Translations under genes and position numbers: made by a program
Part shown: one piece after another, positions 1 to 8,617 of the stretch
How the letters are laid out: every line of letters starts with the position of its first letter
How positions within the stretch are numbered: the stretch's first letter is position 1
Notes under the pieces: model-generated
What the model saw: only the letters and a program-made list of their open reading frames with translations
Database searches by the model: none
Told to the model about the DNA's origin: nothing
Source of the DNA: Motilimonas cestriensis
GTDB taxonomy: Bacteria > Pseudomonadota > Gammaproteobacteria > Enterobacterales > CBDFNC01
DNA length: 64,000 nucleotides
Assembly: GCF_021295315.1 (NCBI RefSeq)
Contig: NZ_JAIMJA010000015.1
Location: 1 to 64,000, forward strand
Direction: 5' to 3'

Positions 1-114
1 CTAGAGGTTATGAGGCGGCCTGATTACGAGGTCAGTACGCAAGAACTACTAGCTGCGGGCATTATTTTTGCCCAACAGCTGAGAAAATATGGCTGTGCGC
101 TGGGGGATTTATGA
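1..114 (+). CDS. Possible 3' end of a truncated CDS
   Basis: Frame 1 is open from the left edge to a TGA at 112-114, giving 37 codons with ordinary codon use and a protein-like composition ending in KYGCALGDL. It would be the C-terminus of a gene that starts outside the window. It overlaps the last 53 bases of the convergent CBS gene, which is unusual but tolerated. I do not recognise the family, and the open frame may be chance. Confidence 0.3.
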   Translation, partial: LEVMRRPDYEVSTQELLAAGIIFAQQLRKYGCALGDL

Positions 115-532
115 GGGGATCCTTCAGGGTGTAGCAGCTGCTTAGATGTTGATCGACCGCGTTAAGAATATCACGGCGCGCAATGATGCCAATGAGTTTG
201 CCGTCTTCTACCACTGGGTAGGTCTTCGGTTTTTGCCCGAGCATTTTATTGGCTAAATCTAACACGTTATCTTGCGGAGACACGCTCAGTACTTGATCGT
301 TTTTAATGTCGCCAACTAGTGCCGTTTCGTCACAGTGATAACTGGACTTGAGCATTTTGTCTAAGCAGTCTTGTTCTGAGATCCAACCTATCACTTGTTT
401 ATGTTCATTGATGACAGGGGCGCCAATTTGATGCGACTGCAGTAAGCTATGCACGGCCACTGCAATCGACGTTTCATTGGTAAAACTGACTACTTTTTTG
501 TTCATGAAATCTTTTACTAAGAGTGCAGGCAT
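62..532 (-). CDS. CBS-domain pair protein
   Basis: A 156-residue soluble protein consisting of two CBS motifs, about residues 7-65 and 75-132, and little else. Stand-alone CBS pairs bind adenine nucleotides and usually act as energy-sensing regulators; the partner here is unknown. I chose the ATG at 532 rather than the in-frame GTG at 550 because AGGAGG lies four bases upstream of it (537-542) and because the first CBS repeat begins directly afterwards. The gene stands alone, with a repeat element (579-731) upstream. Related proteins are common in Shewanella-like bacteria, but no specific role can be given. Confidence 0.85.
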   Translation of the reverse strand: MPALLVKDFMNKKVVSFTNETSIAVAVHSLLQSHQIGAPVINEHKQVIGWISEQDCLDKMLKSSYHCDETALVGDIKNDQVLSVSPQDNVLDLANKMLGQKPKTYPVVEDGKLIGIIARRDILNAVDQHLSSCYTLKDPLINPPAHSHIFSAVGQK

Positions 533-578
533 ATAGCCTCCTGATATCACTTGTTGATCGAATTGATTAAGTTAACCC

Positions 579-731
579 GAACCTTGGATAAGCGAAATAG
601 TATGCTTTCCTGAAAAAACGCTGTGAATATTTCCCTATACGCTTTGCGTTTTCATCCCTGAAAACGAAATTTTGCCGTAAAACATACTTTATCTTTCTGC
701 GATAGGCTTAAACACAGCCGAGGTTAAGTTA
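579..731. repeat. Palindromic intergenic repeat, family A copy 1
   Basis: About 150 bases that are clearly homologous to 35589-35737, in the same orientation. Shared blocks include GGATAAGCGAAATAGT, CCTATACG, and CCCTGAAAACGAAATTTTGC followed by CGTAAAA. Near the middle is a perfect 8-bp hairpin, CGTTTTCA-tccc-TGAAAACG (650-669). The two ends are imperfect inverted repeats of each other: AGTATGCTTTCCTGAAAAA near the left end against AGTATGTTTTACGGCAAAA on the other strand near the right end. This is the layout of a short non-autonomous (MITE-like) element. It fills much of the 371-base gap 533-903; the remainder presumably holds the promoters of the flanking divergent genes. Confidence 0.7.
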
Positions 732-903
732 ACTTGAGTGTACGCTTTACGTTGATTAGGTAAATTGGGTTGTGTCTACTGGTTTAATAGGTTTAGGCTA
801 TTGAAATGAGCGCTGCTTTTAAATCCAGTATCACAGAAGTTATGGTGCGCTTCATGTATGATTTTGCTACTTTATTTATATAAATCATTTAAGGAAAAAA
901 TTA

Positions 904-1254
904 ATGAGTAACGAAGTGACTCAAGGCATGACTGAAATTAGTCAAGACTCAAAAAATATGGCATTGATTGGCTGGATAGCGACGATCTTTTTCGGTTTTA
1001 TTCCTTGTTTAATATTGTATTTGGTAAAAACCGATGATGCTTACATTAAAGATCAATCTAAAGAGGCGTTAAATTGGTCTATTACGGTGGCTCTTGCTTA
1101 TGTAGTGGCATTTATTTTAAGTATTATTGTTATTGGTGCTTTATTGATTCCTGTGATTGCTATTTGTAACCTTATTTTTTGTATTATGGGGGCGGTTGCC
1201 GCCTCAAAAGGCGAGCAATTTCGAGTGCCATTTACGTTACGTTTTTTAAAGTAA
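904..1254 (+). CDS. DUF4870 (Tic20-like) small membrane protein
   Basis: A 116-residue integral membrane protein with three hydrophobic segments, about residues 20-42, 57-85 and 88-106. The conserved DUF4870 pattern is visible: a first helix ending in a short loop, then a segment containing DQSKEALNW (QxxEALN is typical of the family). The function of the family is not established. AAGGA about 10 bases upstream supports the ATG at 904. The gene is monocistronic, being followed by a hairpin terminator at 1281-1305. Confidence 0.85.
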   Translation: MSNEVTQGMTEISQDSKNMALIGWIATIFFGFIPCLILYLVKTDDAYIKDQSKEALNWSITVALAYVVAFILSIIVIGALLIPVIAICNLIFCIMGAVAASKGEQFRVPFTLRFLK

Positions 1255-1280
1255 TAAGCGCTAATCAAACTGAGTGTATT

Positions 1281-1305
1281 GGCGTGAATTTCACGCCATT
1301 TTTAT
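1281..1305 (+). terminator. Intrinsic terminator after the DUF4870 gene
   Basis: GGCGTGA-att-TCACGCC forms a 7-bp stem followed by A and a run of five T. It lies 26 bases after the stop codon and just before the ribosome binding site of the VOC gene. Confidence 0.75.
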
Positions 1306-1318
1306 TGGGAGAGCGATA

Positions 1319-1678
1319 ATGAACAAACATGAAAAGTTGAACTATGTTGAATTCCCAGCCAAAGATTTAGCTTTGACTAAAGCCTTTTTTAGTCAGGTGT
1401 TTGGTTGGGAATTTACGGATTTTGGCCCTGAATATACGGCTTTCTCTGGTCAAGGGCTAGATGGTGGGTTTTATCAAGCTGAGTTGGCTGGCCATTCTGA
1501 ACACGGTGGCGCGTTATTGGTTTTTTACAGTGATGATATTAATGAAACGTTAGCAAAAGTTGAGCTGGCGGGCGGGGTGGTTAATCGGCCTATTTTTGGT
1601 TTTCCCGGTGGCTATCGTTTTCATTTTACTGAGCCAAGTGGCAATGAATTTGCGGTTTGGTCTGAGTCGCAAGACTGA
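1319..1678 (+). CDS. VOC (glyoxalase/bleomycin resistance-like) family protein
   Basis: A 119-residue single VOC-fold protein. The N-terminal pattern NYVEFPAKDLALTKAFF and the following GWEFTDFGPEYTAF are characteristic of the PhnB/YdeR-like VOC group, and the C-terminal half repeats the beta-alpha-beta-beta-beta pattern and ends FTEPSGNEFAVW. The substrate is unknown. The ATG at 1319 follows a GGGAG ribosome binding site; the longer frame from 1274 would run through the upstream terminator and is unlikely. Confidence 0.85.
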   Translation: MNKHEKLNYVEFPAKDLALTKAFFSQVFGWEFTDFGPEYTAFSGQGLDGGFYQAELAGHSEHGGALLVFYSDDINETLAKVELAGGVVNRPIFGFPGGYRFHFTEPSGNEFAVWSESQD

Positions 1679-1786
1679 TCGTCCAAGGTTTTCATAACGT
1701 AGACACCGCGTTGTTAGCATGCGATATTGCATCTCCACAGTGTCACTTGCAATGGCAGGTTGTTTTTATTGATTAAGGAAAATCAT

Positions 1787-2824
1787 ATGAGCCAAGCACA
1801 TTCTTATAATCGTCAGATTTTATTGAACTCTCGTCCTGTTGGCGCGCCAACGCCAGACAACTTTATTGTTAATGAAACGCAAATCCCTGAGCCGAAAGCC
1901 GGTGAAATTCTACTGCGTACTATCTACCTTTCCCTTGACCCTTACATGCGCGGACGTATGAATGACACCGAATCTTATGCGCCGCCAGTGGGCTTAAAAG
2001 AAGTGATGGTGGGCGCGACCATGTCGCAAGTGGTTCGCACTAACAATGATAAATTCGAGTTAGGCGACTGGGTGTTATCTTACAGTGGTTGGCAGGACTA
2101 TGCGGTGTCCAATGGTGAAGGTTTGTTTAATTTGGGCAAAAATCCTGCTCACCCATCTTATGCGCTGGGCATTTTAGGTATGCCTGGTTTTACGGCTTAT
2201 ATGGGCTTGATGGACATAGGTAAACCCAAAGCTGGTGATACCTTAGTGGTGGCGGCTGCAACTGGGCCTGTAGGTGCAACCGTTGGTCAGATTGCTAAGT
2301 TGCAAGGCTGTAAAGTGGTTGGTATTGCTGGCGGCGCTGAAAAATGTGCTCACGCTAAAGATGAATTAGGTTTTGATGCGTGTATTGATCACAACGCGGA
2401 AAATTTTGCTGACCAGCTCAATAAAGCGTGTGATAAAGGTATCGATATTTATTTTGAGAATGTCGGCGGTAAGGTGTTTGATGCTGTGTTGCCGTTACTG
2501 AATACGGGCGCTCGCGTGCCTGTGTGTGGTTTAGTTTCACAATATAACGCTACTGAGTTACCTGCTGGTCCTGATCGCTTATCTCAGCTAATGGGCACGA
2601 TTCTAGTCAAACGACTAACTGTCAAAGGTTTCATTATTTTTGATGATTACGGTCACTGCTACGATGGTTTTGTACCCGTAATGGATCAATGGTTGAAGTC
2701 AGGGCAGGTGAAATATAAAGAGCACCTTCATGAAGGATTAGAGTCTGTGGTACCTGCTTTTATTGGCATGCTGCAAGGTGATAATTTTGGTAAGGTCGTG
2801 GTGCAGTTAAACTCGGCGGTATAA
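1787..2824 (+). CDS. NADP-dependent zinc-independent oxidoreductase (MDR superfamily, CurA/YncB type)
   Basis: A 345-residue medium-chain reductase/dehydrogenase. The N-terminal GroES-like part contains LSLDPYMRGRM, diagnostic of the leukotriene B4 12-hydroxydehydrogenase / curcumin reductase group. The Rossmann part has AATGPVGATVGQIAKL, the nucleotide-binding glycine motif, at about residue 155. No zinc-ligand cysteines are seen, as expected for this group. It probably reduces double bonds of alpha,beta-unsaturated carbonyls with NADPH. AAGGAA at 1776-1781 supports the ATG at 1787. A hairpin terminator follows at 2889-2914. Confidence 0.9.
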   Translation: MSQAHSYNRQILLNSRPVGAPTPDNFIVNETQIPEPKAGEILLRTIYLSLDPYMRGRMNDTESYAPPVGLKEVMVGATMSQVVRTNNDKFELGDWVLSYSGWQDYAVSNGEGLFNLGKNPAHPSYALGILGMPGFTAYMGLMDIGKPKAGDTLVVAAATGPVGATVGQIAKLQGCKVVGIAGGAEKCAHAKDELGFDACIDHNAENFADQLNKACDKGIDIYFENVGGKVFDAVLPLLNTGARVPVCGLVSQYNATELPAGPDRLSQLMGTILVKRLTVKGFIIFDDYGHCYDGFVPVMDQWLKSGQVKYKEHLHEGLESVVPAFIGMLQGDNFGKVVVQLNSAV

Positions 2825-2888
2825 TCCTATCGCTCAACAGGAAAGGTTTAATCACTTGCCTGATGTTGAAATTGTATGAATGTCACAT

Positions 2889-2914
2889 AAGCCTCAAAAA
2901 AGAGGCTTTTTTTT
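2889..2914 (+). terminator. Intrinsic terminator after the oxidoreductase
   Basis: AAGCCTC-aaaaaa-GAGGCTT followed by a run of T reaching 2914, a textbook rho-independent terminator about 65 bases after the stop. Confidence 0.85.
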
Positions 2915-3017
2915 CGCTTTATTTCACAGCTCATCTTCCTTATTCCCCATTCATCGCAAACTTTTCCTACACTTTGACTTATTACTAAATCGTACCTGTA
3001 TGGACTGACATTTAAAC

Positions 3018-4478
3018 ATGAGTTGTAAAGGATTATTCGGACAAGAAGCTTGGATTCGCTATATTAGCGAAAATGAAATGCCAGTATTGCGAGATACGGT
3101 GGCTAAATTAGAGCAAATCGCCAAGGACGACACCGCTTCATTATCACAGCTCGGGCAAGCTATTTTACACGATCATGGTTTAACCGCTCGGATCTTAAGG
3201 ATCGCAAATAGCGCGTGTTATAACCGTGGCCGTCAGCAGGTTACTACTGTGAGTCGTGCGGTGGTGATGTTGGGCTTTAAAGCTATTAAGCAAATTTGTA
3301 TTACGGCGCAAATGCTCGATACATTACTGGCTGATCAACGTATGGATCCAAACGTCTACCAGCGTTTGGTGTTACTTATCGCCCGCTCTTTATTGGCAGG
3401 GATGCTAGTGAAAAAGCTACTGCATAAGAGTGATGCTGATACACAAGAAGAGTATTTTTTAGCGGCATTAATGCGACGTTTAGGCGAAGCGGCATTTTGG
3501 CGCAGTAACAGTGATGTGGCCATTTTTTTAGATGAGAAGTTACGCTTTGCCGAACAACATCATAAATCAACTGAGTATCAACACAGTCTCATTCGAGATT
3601 TATTAGGAACCTCCTTTGAGCGCATGAGCCAAGGGTTGGCTGCGAGTTGGCACCTTGGCTCTACCGTTGAAGCATCTCTCGCTGATGACCCTGAAAATAA
3701 CTATTTGATGCGGGCGCTGCTATTGGCCGATGGCTTGAGTGCTGAGTTAATATCCATGCATCCCAATGGCAAAAAAAAACAGCAATATGAAGCCAAAATA
3801 GGCCAGCTGTTAGGTGTTGGCCCCCAGACGGTGGAGAAGGAAATACAATCCTGTCAGCAAGGCACGATTGAACTGATGCATGCCTACGGGGCGGGACGTT
3901 TAGTCAAATACCTTAATGTGAAAGATGTGGTGTTGCCTGCTGAAGCTGATAGTTCGGTAAGCAATGAAGCGCTGCAATTAAAAATTTTGCATGAGTTAAC
4001 CAATATGGCGGTAGAGAAGGTTGATATCAACATGGTGATGCATTCAGCCCTTGAAGGTATCTATCGCGGTATCGGCATGGATACCGTATTGATATTTATG
4101 CTGACACGCGATCGACGCGGCCTGAAACCTCGCTTCGTATCAGGCAAAGATTCTGTGCATCTTAAAGATGATTTTGAGGTAGCTATAGGGCGAGAGCAGA
4201 ATCTGTTTACCCACTGTCTGCAATCTTTTGAGCCTATTTGGTGCCGTTCGCACCACGATAAGTGGCAGCGTTTTATTAGTGCTAAGCTGCTTAAGCTAAC
4301 CCCCGAGAGCGGTTTTTTCATTGCTCCTTTGGCGGTGGAAAAACGCAGTATTGGCTTAGTATATGCGGATAGAAAGCTGGGTCACATTGAACTAGAAGAA
4401 ACTTCGTTTGTGGCTTTTCAACATTTTGTTCAGCAAACTAATTTATGCTTAACCAAAATGATGCACCCAAATGGATAA
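3018..4478 (+). CDS. HDOD-GAF signalling protein
   Basis: A 486-residue cytoplasmic protein. Residues about 17-215 form an HDOD domain (LGQAILHDHGLTARILRIANSA, then the conserved switch to TVSRAVVMLGF). Residues about 325-480 resemble a GAF domain. HDOD proteins are catalytically inactive relatives of HD phosphohydrolases used as scaffolds in c-di-GMP, chemotaxis and stress signalling. The ATG at 3018 lacks a strong ribosome binding site. The gene is followed at 46 bases by the acetyltransferase and the DUF1439 lipoprotein, so the three may be cotranscribed. The specific pathway is unknown. Confidence 0.85.
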   Translation: MSCKGLFGQEAWIRYISENEMPVLRDTVAKLEQIAKDDTASLSQLGQAILHDHGLTARILRIANSACYNRGRQQVTTVSRAVVMLGFKAIKQICITAQMLDTLLADQRMDPNVYQRLVLLIARSLLAGMLVKKLLHKSDADTQEEYFLAALMRRLGEAAFWRSNSDVAIFLDEKLRFAEQHHKSTEYQHSLIRDLLGTSFERMSQGLAASWHLGSTVEASLADDPENNYLMRALLLADGLSAELISMHPNGKKKQQYEAKIGQLLGVGPQTVEKEIQSCQQGTIELMHAYGAGRLVKYLNVKDVVLPAEADSSVSNEALQLKILHELTNMAVEKVDINMVMHSALEGIYRGIGMDTVLIFMLTRDRRGLKPRFVSGKDSVHLKDDFEVAIGREQNLFTHCLQSFEPIWCRSHHDKWQRFISAKLLKLTPESGFFIAPLAVEKRSIGLVYADRKLGHIELEETSFVAFQHFVQQTNLCLTKMMHPNG

Positions 4479-4524
4479 GTTTCAGTTATGATTTGCCAAC
4501 TTATTGGTGGTGCTAAGGTGAGAA

Positions 4525-5097
4525 ATGACCGAACTAGAAAAAATGCAGCTGGGTGTAGAATTCGATCCAGATGCCAACGAGATTCAAGTGTTACGCCATC
4601 AAACGTTTACATTAATACAGCAGTTTAATCGCACCTTTGCCCCGAAAGGGCGCGCCTTAGCTAAGAAAATTTTTGCCAAGGTTGGTTCTCAAACTATTAT
4701 TACCCCGCCTTTTTTATGCGAGTTTGGCAAGACGATTAGCATCGGCGACCGTTGTTTTATCAATATGGGCGTGACCATGTTAGATAATGCACCAATCACC
4801 ATAGGTAATAATGTATTAATCGGCCCTTCAAGCCAGCTCTATACTGCATCTCATCCTCTTGATTTTAAAAAACGTAGGCAATGGGAATGTTGTAATTTAC
4901 CGATAGTGGTTGAGGATGATGTTTGGATTGGCGGTAATGTGGTTATTTGCCAGGGGGTTACAATCGGGGCGCGCTCAGTTGTTGCCGCCGGCGCGGTAGT
5001 CACCAAAGATGTTGCGCCAGACACCTTAGTGGCAGGAGTGCCTGCAAAGATGATTAAGCATATTGAATCAGAACATGACAATAATATTGGAGAATAA
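4525..5097 (+). CDS. Maltose/galactoside O-acetyltransferase-like hexapeptide enzyme
   Basis: A 190-residue left-handed beta-helix acyltransferase. Hexapeptide repeats run from about residue 70 to the end (ISIGDRC, ITIGNNV, VVEDDVWIGGNV, VTIGARSVVAAGAVV). The catalytic histidine is in TASHPLD, and the C-terminal VAGVPAKMIKHI closes the fold as in the Maa/LacA/NodL group. It transfers acetyl from acetyl-CoA to a sugar hydroxyl; the natural acceptor is unknown. AAGGTGAG precedes the ATG. It ends seven bases before the DUF1439 lipoprotein, so the two are probably cotranscribed. Confidence 0.9.
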   Translation: MTELEKMQLGVEFDPDANEIQVLRHQTFTLIQQFNRTFAPKGRALAKKIFAKVGSQTIITPPFLCEFGKTISIGDRCFINMGVTMLDNAPITIGNNVLIGPSSQLYTASHPLDFKKRRQWECCNLPIVVEDDVWIGGNVVICQGVTIGARSVVAAGAVVTKDVAPDTLVAGVPAKMIKHIESEHDNNIGE

Positions 5098-5103
5098 ACA
5101 TTA

Positions 5104-5661
5104 ATGGCTTGGATTAACGTGAAAAAAGGCATGGTTGTAGGCCTAGCTCTATTAGCCAGTGCGTGCAGTCAAACTTATTCGGTGTCAGAGCAAGAGGTGG
5201 CAAGCTATATTAATGAACAGGTTAGCTTTAAACATGAAGACGGTATTCCCGGTATTCTTTATGTTAAAGCTGAATTGGGCAAGGTTGCCGTTAAATTCGG
5301 CCGAGAGCAGGCCGATGCACTGCAAGTGTCAGGCACTTCTAGCTTAGAGCTACAAAATCCGCTACGCCCCTTTAAAGGCTCAGTGACCGTCGACTTTAGT
5401 GCTAAGCCTTGGTACAACAAAAAAGAAGGTGCGGTGTATTTAAAGGATGTGAAGTTAACCAATGTTTCATCTGATCCAGCTGATTTGGGGAACGAGGTGG
5501 CGAAGTTAGTCCCTCGGGTCTCTCAAGCGTTACAACTATTTTTACAGACTCAGCCTATTTATGTTTTAGATGAACAAGACATGAATCAAGCCATGATTAA
5601 GAAAGTGGGCAAAGAGATAGTGATTAAGCCCGGTAAAATTGAATTTGTAATGGGGTTATAG
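5104..5661 (+). CDS. DUF1439 (YceB-like) lipoprotein
   Basis: A 185-residue protein with a lipoprotein signal peptide: a basic start, GLALLASA, and then Cys at about residue 21 as the lipidation site. The mature part matches the DUF1439/YceB pattern of repeated amphipathic strands with a central VDFSAKPWYNKKEGAVYL and a C-terminal VGKEIVIKPGKIEFVMGL. YceB-like proteins are outer-membrane lipoproteins of unclear function. The gene begins seven bases after the acetyltransferase stop. Confidence 0.85.
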   Translation: MAWINVKKGMVVGLALLASACSQTYSVSEQEVASYINEQVSFKHEDGIPGILYVKAELGKVAVKFGREQADALQVSGTSSLELQNPLRPFKGSVTVDFSAKPWYNKKEGAVYLKDVKLTNVSSDPADLGNEVAKLVPRVSQALQLFLQTQPIYVLDEQDMNQAMIKKVGKEIVIKPGKIEFVMGL

Positions 5662-5672
5662 TTGTTTGCCTT

Positions 5673-5700
5673 AGCCCAACGGTTTTGTTGGGCTCATTTC
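5673..5700 (+). terminator. Probable terminator after the DUF1439 gene
   Basis: AGCCCAAC-ggtttt-GTTGGGCT is a perfect 8-bp stem 12 bases after the stop, followed by only a weak T-rich tail (CATTTCCTT). Confidence 0.65.
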
Positions 5701-5807
5701 CTTGATGTTTCTTGCCTACATTGCTGAAAAAGCTGCTACTGATATTAAACCAAACTAAAAAGTTATCTCTACCGACAAATTTTTGCCCCATGCTGATTTT
5801 TTATTTC

Positions 5808-5837
5808 AAAATATATACGTTATTTCATATATATTTT
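5808..5837. promoter_or_regulatory. Candidate ArsR operator/promoter region
   Basis: AAAATATATA and TATATATTTT form a perfect 10-bp inverted repeat around a 10-base spacer, about 70 bases upstream of arsR in an AT-rich stretch. ArsR-family repressors bind AT-rich dyads next to their own promoters. The assignment is inferred from position and symmetry only. Confidence 0.4.
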
Positions 5838-5909
5838 TTTTCATATGTACTAAATTAATTAGTGAGCGTGTGCGTATTTTTTACCCGTTGAATAAGAGTT
5901 GAGAGTGTT

Positions 5910-6296
5910 ATGTCACCCATTCGGTTTTATAAATGCCTTGCTGACGAAACAAGGTTGAGATGTTTGTTGCTTATCCAGTCGGAGCAAGAGTTGTGTGTGT
6001 GTGAGCTGATGGAGGCGCTAAATGAAAGTCAGCCGAAGATCTCGCGCCACCTTGCCCAGTTACGAAATGCCGGTTTGCTGGCAGACCGTCGCCAAGGGCA
6101 ATGGGTTTTTTATCGTATTAATCAGACGCTACCACTATGGATGCAGCAGGTGTTGTATGAAACGTTAAATAACAATCAGGCATACATTTTTGAGCATCAA
6201 CAGCGATTGCAACAGATGGGGGGCCGACCCGAGCGGGCAAAGTCATGTTGTGAAAAGTGGTCAAGCCCTATTTCAGCATTAACCAAGGAGTATTAA
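5910..6296 (+). CDS. arsR: ArsR-family arsenite-responsive repressor
   Basis: A 128-residue winged-helix regulator. The metalloid-binding motif ELCVCEL lies in the third helix, as in the E. coli/R773 ArsR group. The recognition helix is [18 protein letters not shown], and the wing is GQWVFYRI. A further CC pair occurs near the C-terminus (KSCCEKW). Arsenite or antimonite binding releases the repressor from its own promoter. The ATG at 5910 is preceded by a GAGAG-type ribosome site. The stop is one base from the acr3 start, so it heads the ars operon and presumably autoregulates it. Confidence 0.93.
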   Translation: MSPIRFYKCLADETRLRCLLLIQSEQELCVCELMEALNESQPKISRHLAQLRNAGLLADRRQGQWVFYRINQTLPLWMQQVLYETLNNNQAYIFEHQQRLQQMGGRPERAKSCCEKWSSPISALTKEY

Positions 6297-6297
6297 G

Positions 6298-7320
6298 ATG
6301 GGCGCTTTTGAGCGATATCTATCCGTTTGGGTTGGCTTTTGCATTGTTACTGGCGTGACGCTGGGTAACCTATTCCCAAGCTTGTTTCAGTTAGTGGCTG
6401 GGCTTGAGTATGCTCATGTGAACCTTGTTGTCGCAGTACTGATTTGGGTGATGATCTACCCCATGATGGTGCAAATTGATTTTTCTGCCATTAAAGACGT
6501 GGGGAAAAAGCCAAAGGGATTAGTACTGACATTGGTGATTAATTGGCTAATAAAGCCTTTTACCATGGCCTTTTTAGGCTGGCTATTTTTTAAAGTCTTC
6601 TTTGCCTCTATAGTTGCCCCAGAGAGTGCTAACGAATACATTGCCGGGATGATCTTACTTGGCGTGGCACCTTGCACCGCCATGGTATTTGTTTGGAGCC
6701 AGTTAACCAAAGGCGACCCCAACTATACCCTTGTTCAAGTTTCGGTAAACGATATCATCATGGTGTTTGCCTTTGCTCCATTGGCGGCATTGTTATTGGG
6801 GATAAGCGACATCGTTGTCCCTTGGCAAACCTTATTATTGTCTGTTGTGCTTTATGTCTTACTGCCACTTATTGCTGGCGTGCTCACGCGGCGTTATCTA
6901 CATAAACATCATAGTGATGCCAGAGTTGATGCGTTTTTAGTGCAAGCTAAACCTTGGTCTATTGTCGGCCTACTCAGTACCGTCATTTTATTATTTGGTT
7001 TTCAAGCGCAAACCATTTTGGCTCAGCCACAAACAATCGTGCTAATCGCTATTCCGCTGCTAATTCAAACCTATGGCATTTTTGCAATTGCTTATGGCGC
7101 AGCGAAGTTTATCAAACTGCCCCACAATATCGCCGCACCAGCTTGTATGATCGGTACCTCTAACTTTTTTGAGCTGGCGGTAGCCGTTGCTATTTCGCTA
7201 TTTGGTCTTCACTCTGGAGCCGCCTTAGCCACCGTGGTTGGGGTGCTTGTTGAAGTGCCTGTGATGCTGAGTTTAGTGTGGTTTGCCAATCGTACTCGTC
7301 ATTGGTTTGGAGCAGTCTGA
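6298..7320 (+). CDS. arsB: ACR3-family arsenite efflux permease
   Basis: A 340-residue protein with about ten membrane segments. [18 protein letters not shown] contains the cysteine required for arsenite transport in ACR3 proteins, and [12 protein letters not shown] near the C-terminus carries the conserved charged glutamate. It exports As(III) across the inner membrane using the proton motive force. It belongs to the ACR3 family (sometimes named arsB or acr3), not to the unrelated ArsB family. It is sandwiched between arsR and the ArsP-type permease with essentially no spacing. Confidence 0.93.
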   Translation: MGAFERYLSVWVGFCIVTGVTLGNLFPSLFQLVAGLEYAHVNLVVAVLIWVMIYPMMVQIDFSAIKDVGKKPKGLVLTLVINWLIKPFTMAFLGWLFFKVFFASIVAPESANEYIAGMILLGVAPCTAMVFVWSQLTKGDPNYTLVQVSVNDIIMVFAFAPLAALLLGISDIVVPWQTLLLSVVLYVLLPLIAGVLTRRYLHKHHSDARVDAFLVQAKPWSIVGLLSTVILLFGFQAQTILAQPQTIVLIAIPLLIQTYGIFAIAYGAAKFIKLPHNIAAPACMIGTSNFFELAVAVAISLFGLHSGAALATVVGVLVEVPVMLSLVWFANRTRHWFGAV

Positions 7321-8315
7321 TGTTTGAGGTCTTCACGCTACTGGCTGATTGGCTGACTTACTCGATATTTCAGATAGCACCAGATGCTAAGCTCGGTGAT
7401 GCGGTGCACTTCTTTATTGAGGACGTCAGTAAAATTTACGTGTTATTGGCGGTGATGATTTACGCTATCGCGCTAGTGCGAGCTTCGTTAAATGTTGAGC
7501 GAGTTAGAGATTTTCTTGCCGGAAAACGCCGCGGCGTAGGTTATGTGCTTGGGGCTGGATTTGGTGCCATTACCCCTTTCTGCTCATGTTCAAGTATCCC
7601 TATTTTTCTCGGATTTACTTCAGCAGGGATCCCTGTGGGGATGACGATGGCCTTTCTATTAACATCTCCTTTGATTAACGAAGTTGCAGTGCTATTGCTA
7701 ATGAGCTTACTCGGCTGGAAGTTTACGTTGATATACGTGGTGATAGGGATGACAGTGGGCATCCTTGGCGGTCTGTTTCTTGATGCAATAAAAGCAGAGC
7801 GTTGGTTGCAATCGTTTGCCGCCAAGGCTTTAGATAATGGTCGTAAGCAAGGTGGTGAGGTGGTCGCTGAGAGCGAGTCAGTGGTGATGACTTTTTCTGA
7901 TCGGCACCGCTTTGCAAAGTCAGAAACCATCGACATTTTTAGCCGCGTCTGGAAGTGGGTAATTATTGGTGTTGGCTTAGGTGCCGCCTTACATGGCTTT
8001 GTGCCTGATGGTTGGATTGAACTACATTTGGGGGATGGCCAATGGTGGTCAGTACCTGCTGCCGTACTGCTCGGGATCCCTCTCTATTCAAATGCGACTG
8101 GCGTTATTCCGATAATGGAAAGCTTGATTATAAATGGGCTCCCCATCGGTACCACTTTGGCGTTTTGCATGAGTACAGTTGCGGTGAGTTTTCCTGAGTT
8201 TATTTTACTCAAACAGGTTATGCAGTGGCGTTTGCTGGTTACGGTATTCTTGATGCTGCTAGTGTCATTTACCTTGGTTGGATGGTTGTTTAATTGTCTT
8301 TCTTCTTTTATATGA
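7320..8315 (+). CDS. ArsP-type permease (COG0701/DUF318)
   Basis: A 331-residue polytopic membrane protein of the COG0701 permease family, with about eight hydrophobic segments. The hallmark TPFCSCSSIPIFLGF is at about residues 79-93, and a second family motif, PLYSNATGVIPIMESL, lies in the C-terminal half. ArsP members of this family export trivalent methylated or aromatic arsenicals; others have unknown substrates. The ATG at 7320 overlaps the acr3 stop (TGATG), so translation is coupled. The ars context supports a metalloid role, but the substrate is inferred. Confidence 0.85.
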   Translation: MFEVFTLLADWLTYSIFQIAPDAKLGDAVHFFIEDVSKIYVLLAVMIYAIALVRASLNVERVRDFLAGKRRGVGYVLGAGFGAITPFCSCSSIPIFLGFTSAGIPVGMTMAFLLTSPLINEVAVLLLMSLLGWKFTLIYVVIGMTVGILGGLFLDAIKAERWLQSFAAKALDNGRKQGGEVVAESESVVMTFSDRHRFAKSETIDIFSRVWKWVIIGVGLGAALHGFVPDGWIELHLGDGQWWSVPAAVLLGIPLYSNATGVIPIMESLIINGLPIGTTLAFCMSTVAVSFPEFILLKQVMQWRLLVTVFLMLLVSFTLVGWLFNCLSSFI

Positions 8316-8323
8316 GGTCATTT

Positions 8324-8557
8324 ATGAAACAAATTAAAGTGTTAGGTAGTGGTTGTACTAAATGTGTAAAAACGGCTGAGTTGATTGAACAGGTGGCAAA
8401 TGAACAGGGGGTGGCGGTGTCAGTCATTAAAGAAACAGATCCACAAACGATGCTGGCTTATGGCGTGATGAGTACTCCCGCTGTAGTGATTGACGAAAAG
8501 TTGGTTCATGCTGGCTCGATGCCGCAAGCGGTGCAGATTAAAGAGTGGCTAAAATAG
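8324..8557 (+). CDS. Small thioredoxin-like protein (redox-active disulfide family)
   Basis: A 77-residue thioredoxin-fold protein with the active-site motif GSGCTKCVK at residues 8-16 and the cis-proline motif MSTPAVVID. It matches the thioredoxin_3 / redox-active disulfide protein 2 family, which is repeatedly found beside COG0701 permeases. It may reduce the cysteines or the metalloid handled by the permease; this is inference from context. GAGGT precedes the ATG at 8324, which lies eight bases after the permease stop. It is the last gene of the ars operon. Confidence 0.9.
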   Translation: MKQIKVLGSGCTKCVKTAELIEQVANEQGVAVSVIKETDPQTMLAYGVMSTPAVVIDEKLVHAGSMPQAVQIKEWLK

Positions 8558-8617
8558 CTGGTTATATATCTTGTCTGAACTAGTACAACTAATACACATG
8601 GTTAAATAGTTACGCGC

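Noticed and set aside
5780-5826. Possible decayed fragment of the family A repeat upstream of arsR (AAATTTTTGCC and ATATACGTTATT)
   Set aside because: The two short matches are spaced differently from the repeat and the region is very AT-rich, so chance similarity is likely.
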